From positions 62,001 through 126,000 of the forward strand of contig NZ_WPZO01000005.1 in NCBI RefSeq assembly GCF_013031355.1: a stretch of DNA of 64,000 bases, read 5' to 3'. The notes beneath the pieces are model-generated. The model was not told the DNA's origin. It made no database searches and saw only the letters and a program-made list of their open reading frames with translations. This stretch comes from Ruegeria arenilitoris (GTDB lineage Bacteria; Pseudomonadota; Alphaproteobacteria; Rhodobacterales; Rhodobacteraceae). Shown one piece after another: positions 8,510 through 18,219 of the stretch; positions within the stretch are counted from its first letter, which is position 1, and every line of letters starts with the position of its first letter. A program made the position numbers and the translations under genes.

Positions 8510-10404
8510 CAGGCGGCCTCAGTTCGGATCAGGGCGGAGAGTTGCGCCCGTGTAAACGGCTTGCTCAGCACCGGTGCCAGCGTCAGCGCCCGCCGATGCA
8601 GTGGATCAGAATAGGGCAATGAGGTCATAAGTATACAAGGCAGCGCAGGCTTAAGCTGTGCCAGCAAATCCAGACCGGTCCCCTGCCCTTCCAAACGAAT
8701 GTCCGACAGCACAAAAGCAATGTCGTCGATATCCGCCGTCAGCGCTAGGGCTTCGTCGACCGAGGTTGCCTCGATCACCGAGAACCCAAGCTCGACCAGC
8801 ATATCCCGAAACTGCCAACGCAGGTCGTCATTGTCTTCGACCAGTAGGACAAGGCCCTCCTGTTTCGGTGGGGCCGGACGATAGGGCAAACGCATGGCCA
8901 CAGTCGCGCCCGAAGGAGTATTGCGCAGGTTCAGATCTCCTCCCGCAAGTTTCACGGTGTCGTAGACCATTGGCAAACCCAGCCCGGACCCTTTGCTGCC
9001 TTTGGTAGTGAAGAACGGGTTCAGAGCCTTCTCCAAGCCTTCCTCGGAAAAGCCTGATCCGGTGTCCGAGACCGCGATTTCAATCCAGATGTCGCCAATC
9101 TTATGCGCACTGATGGTGATCTGACCGAACCCGCCGCAGGCATCACGTGCGTTCAGCACCAGATTTAAAAGCGCGTCCTGAACCATGCCTGGGTCCAGCA
9201 TCAACGCCTCGTCGGGCAAAGTGTTGACCACCGACAGCCCCACGCCGCGCGGCAAGGAGGGAGAGGCCAGAACGCGCAGATCCTCCAGCAGACCACGCAT
9301 ATCGGTCGCTTTCGGCTGAAAGGTGCGGTTTCCGGTCATGTCCGCGATCCTGTTCAACAACTGCCCGCCCCGCCGGGCGGTTTGCTGGGTGGCATTCACC
9401 AGTTCCCGAGCCTCGGCCGGCAGGTCCATCTTTTCCAGCCGCGACTGCATTCCCAGAATGATCGTCAACAGGTTTGAAAAATCATGCGCCAGCCCGCTGG
9501 TCATCTGCGCCGCCATCGCCCGGCGTCGGGTCTGTTGCAGGGCAACGCGAGCCTGAGTTTCCTCGGTGATGTCGACCGACATCACATAGACGCCACCTTC
9601 ACCATCCGGGGAAAACGACACGCGGATACGGCGGGAATCCTGATCTTCGGTAAACTCGAACACCGATGCTTCGCCGCCATAGGCCTTTTTCAGATGGGGT
9701 TCGACACGCGGGAAGGCCGCGGACCCCAAAGCCGCTGAGACATGCATACCCAGAATTTCAGAGGGGCGGCCCGGCATGACCGAGCTGAGCCGGCGGTTCG
9801 AATAATCATAGCGCCCGTCCGGGTCCAGATGCGCGATATGGGCCGGCATCATCTCGGTCGTCATACGCGTGCGGGCTTCGATCTCGGTCAGCTGGCGTTT
9901 GGCCTCTTCCAGCGCGGCATTGGTGGCGGCCAGTTTTCGGTTGGTTGCCGAAAGCTCTTCGGCACGGTCCAGCAACTGGCCCGACAATTCCTCGGATCGG
10001 GCGCGCAGCAGGGCCTCGGCTTTTTTGGTGTTAGTGATATCGGTGTAAACGGAAACCCAGCCGCCTTTGGGCAGAGGCGCCCCTTCGACCGAAATCACCC
10101 GACCGTTGGCACGCACACGTTCCATGTAATGCGGTTCAAAGGTCAGCGCCTGTTGAACCCTCAACTCTACGGTTGCTTCTACATCCGCGTCTGTGCCGTA
10201 TTCACCCCGCGCTGCCAGAAAGCGGATCGTGTCCCGGAACAGCGCTCCGGGTAGGACCAGTTCGTCCGGCAAATCGAACATCACCTGAAACGGCCGGTTG
10301 CTGACAACCAACCGCAATTGGCTGTCATAAATCGACAACGCCTGCCCGATCAGATTCAGACCGGCGGTCGTCATTTCCTTTATGTGCTTTTCGGTAATGT
10401 CCAA
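8509..10404 (-). CDS. PAS-domain hybrid sensor histidine kinase
   Basis: A 631-residue cytosolic kinase with no membrane segment. In order: a PAS_7-type PAS domain (about 15-130), a coiled coil (about 130-180), a second PAS (about 185-290), a HisKA domain with phospho-His307 (G-L-A-H-D-F-S-N), a HATPase domain with N box (L-N-L-V-L-N-A-R-D-A) and G boxes (D-T-G-S-G-F, G-S-G-L-G-L), and a C-terminal receiver with Asp568 (L-S-D-I-R). It is coupled to the response regulator that follows. The sulfatase-like gene lies 75 bases upstream on the same strand and may be co-transcribed. Confidence 0.92.
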   Translation of the reverse strand: MDITEKHIKEMTTAGLNLIGQALSIYDSQLRLVVSNRPFQVMFDLPDELVLPGALFRDTIRFLAARGEYGTDADVEATVELRVQQALTFEPHYMERVRANGRVISVEGAPLPKGGWVSVYTDITNTKKAEALLRARSEELSGQLLDRAEELSATNRKLAATNAALEEAKRQLTEIEARTRMTTEMMPAHIAHLDPDGRYDYSNRRLSSVMPGRPSEILGMHVSAALGSAAFPRVEPHLKKAYGGEASVFEFTEDQDSRRIRVSFSPDGEGGVYVMSVDITEETQARVALQQTRRRAMAAQMTSGLAHDFSNLLTIILGMQSRLEKMDLPAEARELVNATQQTARRGGQLLNRIADMTGNRTFQPKATDMRGLLEDLRVLASPSLPRGVGLSVVNTLPDEALMLDPGMVQDALLNLVLNARDACGGFGQITISAHKIGDIWIEIAVSDTGSGFSEEGLEKALNPFFTTKGSKGSGLGLPMVYDTVKLAGGDLNLRNTPSGATVAMRLPYRPAPPKQEGLVLLVEDNDDLRWQFRDMLVELGFSVIEATSVDEALALTADIDDIAFVLSDIRLEGQGTGLDLLAQLKPALPCILMTSLPYSDPLHRRALTLAPVLSKPFTRAQLSALIRTEAA

Positions 10405-10479
10405 ATTCGCCCTCCCCGTAGCACATGCGTAACACCGGATCTGCCACAGGTGTAGAGGGCACAGACGCGACAGATTGGG

Positions 10480-12012
10480 TCAGTATCGCGGTTTGGTCTT
10501 TGCCCCGTCCGATGTCAGGGAACACAGCGACAGCGTGTGATCCATGTTGCGCATCCGGTGCCGAAGCATCATCCGCCCCAGACGCGCGAGGTCCGCGGCA
10601 TAGTCGGTGCTCTCGGCAACATTCTCCATTTCGCCCTTGCCCTGATGGTCAAACAGAAGCGGCGGCAGATCGGCGGCGAATTCGACCAGCGTGAAACGGT
10701 CATCCCGCAAGATATCCAAACACGAGTCGCTGTTGCCCGTACCCAGCTTCTGTTGCCACAAGCTGGGGTTTTCGGGGGCCGAAAAATCCAGTTCGCTGAA
10801 CGAATAGCTGCGCCAATCCTCCGGGATCTGCCCTTGCAGCAACGGCATCAGGGATCGCCCGTCCATCGCGTTCGGGATCGGCGACCCCGCCCAATCCAGT
10901 ATGGTCGGGGTGATGTCGATGGATTCTGTTGGCACAGTAACCACGGTTCCCGCCTGATCGTGATTACCGGGCATCCGGATGATCAGCGGCGTGTGATAGG
11001 CTGCGTCATAAACCGTCATCTTGCCCCAGGTGTGGCGGTCGCCCAACATCTCTCCGTGGTCGGCGGTGATCACCACAAGGGTATTGTCATATTGACCACT
11101 GTCCTTGAGGAACTGGATGACACGGCCGACATGATGATCCACTTCGGTCGCCAGTCCCAGATAGACCGAGCGTAGTGTCCGGGCGTTTTCGGGCGTCGGA
11201 TCCACGTTATCGAACCCTTCGACGAAATCCTTCGCCGATTGCTTTTCCATCGCGGGGCCAAAGAAGGGGTGCATCGCACTTTCGTCAGCAGTATTTGAGA
11301 ACCCGGCCGGCAGGGGCAGCGCATCCGGATCGTACATATCATTGTAAGGGGCCGGCGCGACCAGAGGCGGGTGTGGACGGATATAGGTCAGATGCGCAAA
11401 CCAGTTCTGGTCCTTGAACGGCGCCATGCTGCTGAGGAACGCATCGGTCAGAAAGGCGGTGTCGCTGTCCTCGGCCCGATATAGGGCAGGATCGTTCAGG
11501 CGCGGCGCACCACCGTTTAGCGAAACCGGCTTGTACACGTCCCAGTATTTCTCAAATTCGTACCCTTTCTGCATCAGATATGACTGCCAGGGATAAGACT
11601 CCTCCAACCGCATTTCGATGACTTCGTGAAATCCGGCCATAGGGTTTTCATAGGACTTCAGGATCGGATCGCCCGGATCGAAGACTCGCGGATCGGCTGA
11701 TGTGTCGGTATAGCCGAACAGCATGGGTAGGTAGCCAGCCTTGCGCATCTCGGTCGCTATGCTTGGGGTGTCATGCCGCAAAGGTGTGCCATTGCGGATT
11801 GACCGATGGTTCATCGCATATTGCCCCGTCAGGATCGAGGCGCGCGACGGCCCGCAAGGGTTGGTGACCGAAAAGTGCCGGTCAAAGGTCACCGCCTCAT
11901 CCATGAATGCGCGCAGGTTTGGCAGATCGACATGGGCCGCAAGGGCCCCGTTCAGGCAGTCCGCCCGCAACTGGTCGATGATGATGAACAGGACATTTCC
12001 GGGTTTCTGCAT
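10480..12012 (-). CDS. Sulfatase-superfamily hydrolase, phosphonate monoester hydrolase-like
   Basis: A 510-residue alkaline-phosphatase-fold hydrolase. The N-terminal metal site D-Q-L-R-A-D is followed by the formylglycine motif C-G-P-S-R with Cys53, which would be converted to the catalytic formylglycine. A second metal site is seen in T-A-D-H-G-E-M-L-G-D. The blocks around M-N-H-R, G-Y-T-D-T and D-P-R resemble the Rhizobium phosphonate monoester hydrolase/phosphodiesterase subgroup, so the substrate may be a phosphonate or phosphate diester rather than a sulfate ester. No signal peptide is visible, so it is probably cytosolic. The subgroup is inferred from remembered family sequence; superfamily membership is firm. 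Confidence 0.85.
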   Translation of the reverse strand: MQKPGNVLFIIIDQLRADCLNGALAAHVDLPNLRAFMDEAVTFDRHFSVTNPCGPSRASILTGQYAMNHRSIRNGTPLRHDTPSIATEMRKAGYLPMLFGYTDTSADPRVFDPGDPILKSYENPMAGFHEVIEMRLEESYPWQSYLMQKGYEFEKYWDVYKPVSLNGGAPRLNDPALYRAEDSDTAFLTDAFLSSMAPFKDQNWFAHLTYIRPHPPLVAPAPYNDMYDPDALPLPAGFSNTADESAMHPFFGPAMEKQSAKDFVEGFDNVDPTPENARTLRSVYLGLATEVDHHVGRVIQFLKDSGQYDNTLVVITADHGEMLGDRHTWGKMTVYDAAYHTPLIIRMPGNHDQAGTVVTVPTESIDITPTILDWAGSPIPNAMDGRSLMPLLQGQIPEDWRSYSFSELDFSAPENPSLWQQKLGTGNSDSCLDILRDDRFTLVEFAADLPPLLFDHQGKGEMENVAESTDYAADLARLGRMMLRHRMRNMDHTLSLCSLTSDGAKTKPRY

Positions 12013-12274
12013 TTGGCCTAACCTGATTCCACCGTGGCGTTTCAGCTGTGATCTTTGTCGCGGTTCGGGCGATCGGGCAACTACTTCCTGACCTTGGGTT
12101 TTGATCAGGCATAAAAACTGAACTTAAACGAAAAGCAGGGTTGATTCACGCATTCGACCGCACCGGCGCCGGGTCGCTCCGAAATTGTCACACTACTGCT
12201 ATTGCACGGCGGCAATTCCCGGCGCTGCGCAGAAATCCGTTGCAGCCCAACACGGTTTCACATCACATATCGAC

Positions 12275-13399
12275 ATGACGCAGCCCATGATACATCCGGA
12301 CCATGACGCCGACGGCGTCTGCCTGCGTGTTTCGGGCGAAATGCTGACCCAGTCTCTGGAAAAAGTGGAACAGGCATTCGCGGCGATAAAGCCGCAGGGT
12401 GGCCAGGTCACATTTGACCTGTCCAAAATCGAAGCGCTGGATACCGGCGGAGCCTGGCTGATTGCTGATCTGGCACGGCGGGAGCGCGCCGCCGGAGCCG
12501 AAGTCCGGTTCGAAGGGCTGAGCCCGGCCCATTCCGCCCTGCTTGAGACCGTAGCCGAGAACATACCCGACGATCCGGGGATCGTAGCCGAACGCCGCAG
12601 CTTTGCCGACTGGGTCGCCAGTATTGGCATGCGCACCGTCGGGTCGTGGAAAGACACGCTTTCGATGTTGGGTTTTCTGGGCCTGACGCTGCATCGATTG
12701 GTCCGAACCATAGTGATGCCGTGGCGGCTGCGCCGGGCCGCACTGGTGTCGCAGATGGAAGAGGTCGGCTTCAAGGCGATCCCGATTGTGGCCCTGATGG
12801 GATTCCTGATCGGTGTCGTGCTGGCCTTTCAGGGCGCCACCCAGCTGAAACAGTTCGGGGCCGAGATTTTCGTGGTCGAGCTGATCTCGATCTCGGTGCT
12901 GCGTGAGTTGGGCATCCTGCTGACGGCCATCATCGTTGCGGGCCGGTCCGGGTCGGCCTTCACCGCGTCGATCGGATCAATGAAAGTGCAGGAAGAGATC
13001 GACGCCATGCGCACGCTGGGTCTGGACCCGATTGAGGTGCTGGTAATCCCGCGGGTCGTGGCCCTGTTGATAATGCTGCCGATCCTTGGCTTCATTTCCG
13101 ATATGGCAGCCCTTTTTGGCGGTGGCTTGATGAGCTGGATCGATCTGGACATCAGCCCCGGCATGTTCGTGACCCGTTTGAAGGAAAGCACCGGTATCTG
13201 GCATTTCGCCGTCGGCATGATCAAAGCCCCGTTCTTTGCGCTGGTGATCGGCGTGATTGCGTGCTGGCAGGCGATGCAGGTCAAGGGATCGGCCCAAAGC
13301 GTCGGCCAGAGAACAACGGCCTCGGTGGTGCAAGCCATCTTCATGGTCATTGCGCTGGATGCTCTGTTCTCGATCTTCTTCTCGGCGTTGGACGTCTGA
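12275..13399 (+). CDS. mlaE: MlaE-type permease with N-terminal STAS domain
   Basis: Inner-membrane permease of an MCE-type lipid ABC transporter, 374 residues from the ATG at 12275; an in-frame TTG at 12185 would add 30 residues. The first 100 residues form a STAS-like domain (strand-rich, with D-L-S-K-I-E-A-L-D-T-G-G-A), the equivalent of the separate MlaB in E. coli. The rest is MlaE with 5-6 membrane helices and the conserved M-K-V-Q-E-E-I-D-A-M-R-T-L coupling segment. It is the first gene of the four-gene operon, 1 base before the ATPase gene. The system probably moves phospholipid between the membranes. Confidence 0.9.
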   Translation: MTQPMIHPDHDADGVCLRVSGEMLTQSLEKVEQAFAAIKPQGGQVTFDLSKIEALDTGGAWLIADLARRERAAGAEVRFEGLSPAHSALLETVAENIPDDPGIVAERRSFADWVASIGMRTVGSWKDTLSMLGFLGLTLHRLVRTIVMPWRLRRAALVSQMEEVGFKAIPIVALMGFLIGVVLAFQGATQLKQFGAEIFVVELISISVLRELGILLTAIIVAGRSGSAFTASIGSMKVQEEIDAMRTLGLDPIEVLVIPRVVALLIMLPILGFISDMAALFGGGLMSWIDLDISPGMFVTRLKESTGIWHFAVGMIKAPFFALVIGVIACWQAMQVKGSAQSVGQRTTASVVQAIFMVIALDALFSIFFSALDV

Positions 13400-13400
13400 C

Positions 13401-14216
13401 ATGGACGGAACCGTGCTGGAACAGACCTCGGATACCAACGCCCAGCGTGAGGCGGTGATCCGCGTGCGCAACCTGACCAACCGGTTCGGACCGCAGGTCG
13501 TGCACGACAACCTCAATCTGGATGTCTGGCGCGGCGAGGTGCTGGGCATCGTTGGCGGCTCGGGCACTGGTAAGTCGGTGCTGCTGCGCACGATTGTCGG
13601 GCTGAACAAACCCGCCTCTGGCACTATCGAGGTGCTGGGTGTCGACGTGTTGAACGGCCCGGAACAGGAACGCCGACGCATCGAAAAGCGTTGGGGCGTT
13701 GCGTTTCAGGACGGCGCCCTGTTTTCCTCGCTGACCGTTTTGCAGAACGTCATGGCGCCGCTGCGCGAACACACAGGCATCAGCGAAAAGCTGATGCAGG
13801 CCCTAGGAAGTCTGAAGATCAGCCTTGTCGGCCTGCCGCAACTGAGTTGCGGCAAATTCCCCTCGGAACTGTCGGGCGGGATGCGCAAACGTGCGGCCTT
13901 GGCTCGCGCCTTGGCGCTGGACCCCGAGATCGTGTTTCTGGACGAGCCCACCGCCGGGTTAGACCCGATCGGGGCAGCGGCCTATGACGAACTAATCGGA
14001 GAATTGCAGCACGCGCTGGGGCTTACCGTCTTCATGGTCACGCATGATCTGGACAGCCTTTATGCGATTTGTGACCGCATCGCGGTTCTTGCGGAAAAAC
14101 GCGTTCTGGTTGAAGGACCGATTGAAGAAATGACCAAAGTCGATCATCCTTGGGTGCAGGAATACTTCACCGGCCCCCGGGCGCGCGCGGCGCAAGAGAA
14201 GGGGCAGGACAGGTAG
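13401..14216 (+). CDS. mlaF: MlaF-type ABC transporter ATP-binding protein
   Basis: A 271-residue ATPase partner of the STAS-MlaE permease. It has Walker A G-G-S-G-T-G-K-S, the signature L-S-G-G-M-R-K-R (the Met-Arg-Lys form typical of the MlaF subfamily), Walker B I-V-F-L-D-E-P-T-A-G-L-D and an H-loop T-H-D-L-D-S-L. The ATG at 13401 follows the permease stop by one base. It ends 5 bases before the MCE gene, so the whole cluster is one operon. Confidence 0.93.
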   Translation: MDGTVLEQTSDTNAQREAVIRVRNLTNRFGPQVVHDNLNLDVWRGEVLGIVGGSGTGKSVLLRTIVGLNKPASGTIEVLGVDVLNGPEQERRRIEKRWGVAFQDGALFSSLTVLQNVMAPLREHTGISEKLMQALGSLKISLVGLPQLSCGKFPSELSGGMRKRAALARALALDPEIVFLDEPTAGLDPIGAAAYDELIGELQHALGLTVFMVTHDLDSLYAICDRIAVLAEKRVLVEGPIEEMTKVDHPWVQEYFTGPRARAAQEKGQDR

Positions 14217-14221
14217 AGGCC

Positions 14222-15538
14222 ATGGAAACCCGAGCGAATTATATCCTGATCGGCGCCTTCACCCTTGCGGGTATTCTGGGGGCGTTCGGCTTTTTCCTCT
14301 GGCTCGCCAAATTCGAAGTGTCGCGGCAATACGCCTATTACGACGTGCTGTTCGACAATGTCTCGGGCCTGTCGGCGGCGGGCGGTGTAAGTTTTAACGG
14401 CCTGCCGGTCGGACAGGTAATTTCGCTGCAACTGGACGACAACGACCCGTCGAAGGTGCGGGTCAAACTTGAGGTCGATGCCGACATCCCCGTGACCGAG
14501 GATACGATTGCACAGCTGCAATCTCTGGGCGTGACAGGGGTCAGTTATGTCGAACTGACCGGAGGATCGGCCAGCGGTATGCGGTTGCCACAGAACAGTG
14601 TGATCAAAAGCAGGCGCAGTGCGATCCAATCACTGTTCGAAGGTGCTCCGAAAGTGCTGGACGAGGCGGTCACCCTGCTGGAAAACCTCAATGCCGTGGT
14701 CGATGACAAGAACCGCAAATCGGTCAGCGATATCCTGGAAAATGTCGCCTCGGCATCGGGCCGGTTGGACAAGACCCTGTCAGATTTCGAAAACCTGTCT
14801 TCTGATCTGGGCGGCGCGGCAAAGAAACTCGCTGACTTTACCAACAAACTGGACCCGTTGATAGAAAAGGCCGAGACAACTCTGACAACCGGCACGGACA
14901 CATTGGAAAGCATAAAGACTGCGTCTGCGTCCGCGACCGCCACCCTGGACAGCGCCAAGACGGCCATCGAAAACACCGACCGCGTCATTCAGCAAGATGT
15001 CCGCCCACTGATCGAACGGGCGACGACTTTGGCCGAAAACCTGAACGGCCTGTCGGGTGAGGCTGACATTGCCCTGGCGACGATCTCGGAGACGTTCCTG
15101 AACGCAAACGAGACACTGGGGTCCATCACCGGCGCGATGGAGACCGCAAGAGGCACCCTGACCTCCGCCGAGCGCGCCTTTGACTCGGCCAACAAAGTCA
15201 TAAACGAAGATGTCGGTGCCGTGATGGACGACATCCGCACGGCGGCAAACGAGATTTCGTCGACCGTGAAAAACGTCACCGAGCGGCTGGATGATATCTC
15301 GGCCGACATCCTCAGCGCGTCCCAATCTGCCTCGGAACTGATGGGCACGATCGACGGTATCGTTCAGGACAACCGCCGCCAACTGTCAGATTTCCTGCGG
15401 GTCGGCCTGCCCCAGTTCACTCGTTTTGTTGAAGAGTCACAGCGGCTGGTTATCAGTCTGGACCGGCTCGTCGACAAGGTCGAACGTGACCCCGCGCGCT
15501 TCCTACTTGGAACCCAGGCATCGGAGTTTCGCCAATGA
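14222..15538 (+). CDS. mlaD: MCE-domain substrate-binding protein (MlaD-like) with long helical tail
   Basis: Periplasmic lipid-binding subunit, 438 residues. One N-terminal membrane anchor (about 8-28) is followed by a single MCE domain (about 35-115: F-D-N-V-S-G-L near residue 42 and G-V-S-F-N-G-L-P-V-G near 55). The remaining 300 residues are Ala/Thr/Ser/Asp-rich heptad-like helix with no aromatic core. E. coli MlaD is about 180 residues, so the tail is a large extension, as in PqiB/YebT-like or mycobacterial Mce proteins. It may form a helical tunnel or bridge across the periplasm. The stop overlaps the next start (ATGA). Confidence 0.9.
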   Translation: METRANYILIGAFTLAGILGAFGFFLWLAKFEVSRQYAYYDVLFDNVSGLSAAGGVSFNGLPVGQVISLQLDDNDPSKVRVKLEVDADIPVTEDTIAQLQSLGVTGVSYVELTGGSASGMRLPQNSVIKSRRSAIQSLFEGAPKVLDEAVTLLENLNAVVDDKNRKSVSDILENVASASGRLDKTLSDFENLSSDLGGAAKKLADFTNKLDPLIEKAETTLTTGTDTLESIKTASASATATLDSAKTAIENTDRVIQQDVRPLIERATTLAENLNGLSGEADIALATISETFLNANETLGSITGAMETARGTLTSAERAFDSANKVINEDVGAVMDDIRTAANEISSTVKNVTERLDDISADILSASQSASELMGTIDGIVQDNRRQLSDFLRVGLPQFTRFVEESQRLVISLDRLVDKVERDPARFLLGTQASEFRQ

Positions 15539-16185
15539 TCAGGCTTTTTCTTGTGGTTCTTGCCCTTGTGTCGCTGGGGGGCTGCACGGGTCTGGGGACG
15601 CTGCGGCAAGCCTCCAAACCAAACGACCTGTACCTGTTGACGCCCAAAAGCACGTTCTCGTCGTCGCTGCCGCGCGTTCAAAGGCAGATCGTGGTGCAGG
15701 AACCAACGGCCACCGCGGCGGTCAATACCGATCAGATCGCTATCCAGCCCACGCCTTTGCAGGTTCAGTACCTGCCGCGCGCGCGCTGGGTAGATCGCGC
15801 TCCACTGATCGTTCAGGCGCTGCTGGTCGAGAGCTTTGAAAACAGCGGCAAGGTCGCCGCCGTCGGCCGATCAACCGTCGGATTGCGCGCGGATTACGTC
15901 GTCGTTCCTGACCTGCGGGAATTTCAGGGAATGGTGATCAGCGATGCGGACGGCAACCAAACCATCCGGGTCGAAGTTCGCATCAACATCAAGATCATTG
16001 ACGAGTTCGAGGACAAGATCATCGCCTCGGATTCGTTTAGGGAGTTCGTAATCGCGGCCAGCGACCAGACCCCGGATCTGGTCAGAGCCTTTGATGAGGC
16101 TCTGGGCAAAACCATGCGGGACGCAGTGGAATGGAGCGTACGTAAAATACACACCCACGCCGCCAACACTCCGCGCCAGTTTTGA
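15535..16185 (+). CDS. ABC-type transport auxiliary lipoprotein (PqiC/DUF330-like)
   Basis: A 216-residue lipoprotein: hydrophobic signal, lipobox L-G-G-C with Cys17, then an ABC-transport auxiliary domain with the Y-L-L-T-P opening, an R-A-R-W-V-D-R-A-P block and R-V-E-V-R-I-N-I-K strands. PqiC-like lipoproteins sit at the outer membrane and cap MCE tunnels. Its overlap with the MCE gene supports this as the outer-membrane partner, which makes this operon closer to a Pqi-like bridge than to the E. coli Mla shuttle. Confidence 0.86.
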   Translation: MIRLFLVVLALVSLGGCTGLGTLRQASKPNDLYLLTPKSTFSSSLPRVQRQIVVQEPTATAAVNTDQIAIQPTPLQVQYLPRARWVDRAPLIVQALLVESFENSGKVAAVGRSTVGLRADYVVVPDLREFQGMVISDADGNQTIRVEVRINIKIIDEFEDKIIASDSFREFVIAASDQTPDLVRAFDEALGKTMRDAVEWSVRKIHTHAANTPRQF

Positions 16186-16197
16186 CGTCAGCCAAAA

Positions 16198-16223
16198 GGG
16201 GCGCTGCTGAAAATCAGCGCCCC
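16198..16223. terminator. Bidirectional terminator between the Mla operon and the VWA gene
   Basis: Strong stem GGGGCGCTG / CAGCGCCCC around an 8-base loop, placed in the 48-base gap between convergent genes and preceded on the plus strand by AAAA. It could terminate both transcripts. Confidence 0.65.
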
Positions 16224-16233
16224 GAGGCAAGCA

Positions 16234-18219
16234 TTACTGGGACAGCGTTTCGGCCAGACGCATCAGGGTGACGGCTTGGGCCCGATAGCCGAACGGGTCC
16301 TGACCCTTAGCCCCGTTGGCAAGCCTGATCGCATCTTCATACGACCAACCGCCCAGATATTCCCCGCCACGCAGCAACTGGCCAAAACCCGCGATGGCAT
16401 ATGAGAACTGGACATCCCCGGTCGCCTGCCCCTGCCCCGGCAGGATCGGTTCCTCAATCAACTGGCTTTCGGTTTCACCGGGCAGTTTGTAGCGCATCTT
16501 GAAGAACCCGATCTCGTCGGACCCATCGGATACCGATTGTTCGGCATAGCGCAGCGGGCCATTTCGGATCGCGTCCGAGCCCACAGGCGTCACCTCGTAG
16601 ATCGCCGTCACGGTGTGCCCTGCGCTAATATCCCCTGCGTCCACCTTGTCATTCGAAAAATCCTCGCGCCGCAGGGCTCGGGTTTCGTATCCGATCAGGC
16701 GGTACTCGGCGATTTGCACCGGGTTGAATTCGACCTGAATCTTGACGTCATTGGCAATCGGGAACAGGGTCCCGGTCAACTGGTCAACCAGCACTTTGCG
16801 CGCCTCGCCCAGCGTGTCGATATAGGCCGCCTGCCCGTTCCCGTTCTGCGCCAACGCCTGCATGGTCGCGTCGTCCAGATTGCCCCGCCCAAAACCAAGA
16901 ACGCTCAGGAAGGTACCGCTGTCCCGTTTGCGGGCGATGAGATCTTTCAGGGCGTCGGGGTCAGACAGGCCAACATTGAAATCACCATCGGTGGCCAGAA
17001 TGACGCGGGTCACCTCTCCGTCGTCGGCCATGTCTTCTGCAACCTGATAAGCTTGTTGCAACCCGGCCTGCCCGGCGGTCGAGCCACCGGCCTCCAACCG
17101 ATCCAGCGCGGTCAGGATCTTGGCTTTCTCCGAGGCTGCCGTCGGCTCCAGCACCTGCCCGGCACTACCCGCATAGGTAACGATCGAGAGCTGGTCATCA
17201 GGCTGCAGTTCCGACAGCAACAGGCGGAAGGATTGTTTCAGCAATGGAAGCTTGTTCGCATCCTGCATCGACCCAGACGTGTCGATCAGAAAAACGAGGT
17301 TTAGCGGCGGGCGATCCTCGATCTGCGGAAGCGCTCCCTGAACGCCGATATGAACCAGCTGTGTGCCGCCGTTCCACGGCGTTGGTGAAACGGTAATGGT
17401 CGGGCGGAACGGCGCATTCCCTTCGGGCGCAGGATAGCTGTAGGGGAAATAGTTCACCATCTCTTCCACCCGCACCGCGTCTTTCGACGGCAGTTGGCCG
17501 CGCATCAACGACGACCGGATGATCGAGTAAGAGGCCGTATCAACGTCAATTGAGAAGGTCGACACCGGGTCTTCCGCCGTAACTTTCAGCGGGTTGGTTT
17601 CGGCATTCGCGAAGGATTCGGCGTTCTGTTCGGGTACAATATGAAGATCACTTTGAATAGGCGAAGGCGCTATTGAGGCTGTGCCGCCGAATAATTCCGC
17701 ACCCTCCCTAAGTTCGGTTGTGGCACTCAAACCTGTGGTTGCCCGTTTGCTTAAAACGCGGGGGGGCGTTGAAGGCGGCATAGCTTCTTCAAGCACCATT
17801 GGTTCCTCAACAATCGAATCCGGCAGGGCATCCTGCAATAGGCTGTGTTCAACCGCAGCCTCCTGATCTGTTTCCACTGTCGGAACCGGCGCTTCAGCCC
17901 GGCGGTTTTCGGTCCAAGATGTGGGGTTCACCACGTAATCGCGGGTCTGCGGCAGGATCACTACCAGAGCCACAGCAGCGATGGCGGTTGTTGCGGTCAA
18001 AGCACCGCGATGTGAGAGGGCATTCAACATGGATTTCGCTCCTTCTGTCACGCGGGCCATCAGGCCTCGCTTGACAGTCGGACGCATGGCGGCACGCGAT
18101 CCTTGGGCCCGGTCGAAAATTTTCTGCGCCTGTTCCAGATTTTTTGCCCGCCGCTGCGCGTCCGGCGCGGGGGTGGCGGCATTCATCAGCGTTTTGAGGT
18201 CTTCAAGATCGTCTGTCAT
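16234..18219 (-). CDS. Membrane-anchored von Willebrand factor A protein (YfbK-like)
   Basis: A 661-residue protein. The cytosolic N-terminus (about 1-72) is charged, one membrane helix follows (about 73-90), then a Pro/Glu-rich linker, a VWA-flanking domain (about 215-300, with T-F-S-I-D-V-D-T-A-S-Y), a VWA domain with the metal-ion-dependent adhesion site D-T-S-G-S-M near residue 313, and a C-terminal DUF3520-like region. The bulk should face the periplasm. Its start overlaps the stop of the ECF sigma gene, so the two proteins are made together. The cytosolic head plus membrane anchor is the topology of an anti-sigma factor; that role is inference. Confidence 0.87.
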   Translation of the reverse strand: MTDDLEDLKTLMNAATPAPDAQRRAKNLEQAQKIFDRAQGSRAAMRPTVKRGLMARVTEGAKSMLNALSHRGALTATTAIAAVALVVILPQTRDYVVNPTSWTENRRAEAPVPTVETDQEAAVEHSLLQDALPDSIVEEPMVLEEAMPPSTPPRVLSKRATTGLSATTELREGAELFGGTASIAPSPIQSDLHIVPEQNAESFANAETNPLKVTAEDPVSTFSIDVDTASYSIIRSSLMRGQLPSKDAVRVEEMVNYFPYSYPAPEGNAPFRPTITVSPTPWNGGTQLVHIGVQGALPQIEDRPPLNLVFLIDTSGSMQDANKLPLLKQSFRLLLSELQPDDQLSIVTYAGSAGQVLEPTAASEKAKILTALDRLEAGGSTAGQAGLQQAYQVAEDMADDGEVTRVILATDGDFNVGLSDPDALKDLIARKRDSGTFLSVLGFGRGNLDDATMQALAQNGNGQAAYIDTLGEARKVLVDQLTGTLFPIANDVKIQVEFNPVQIAEYRLIGYETRALRREDFSNDKVDAGDISAGHTVTAIYEVTPVGSDAIRNGPLRYAEQSVSDGSDEIGFFKMRYKLPGETESQLIEEPILPGQGQATGDVQFSYAIAGFGQLLRGGEYLGGWSYEDAIRLANGAKGQDPFGYRAQAVTLMRLAETLSQ

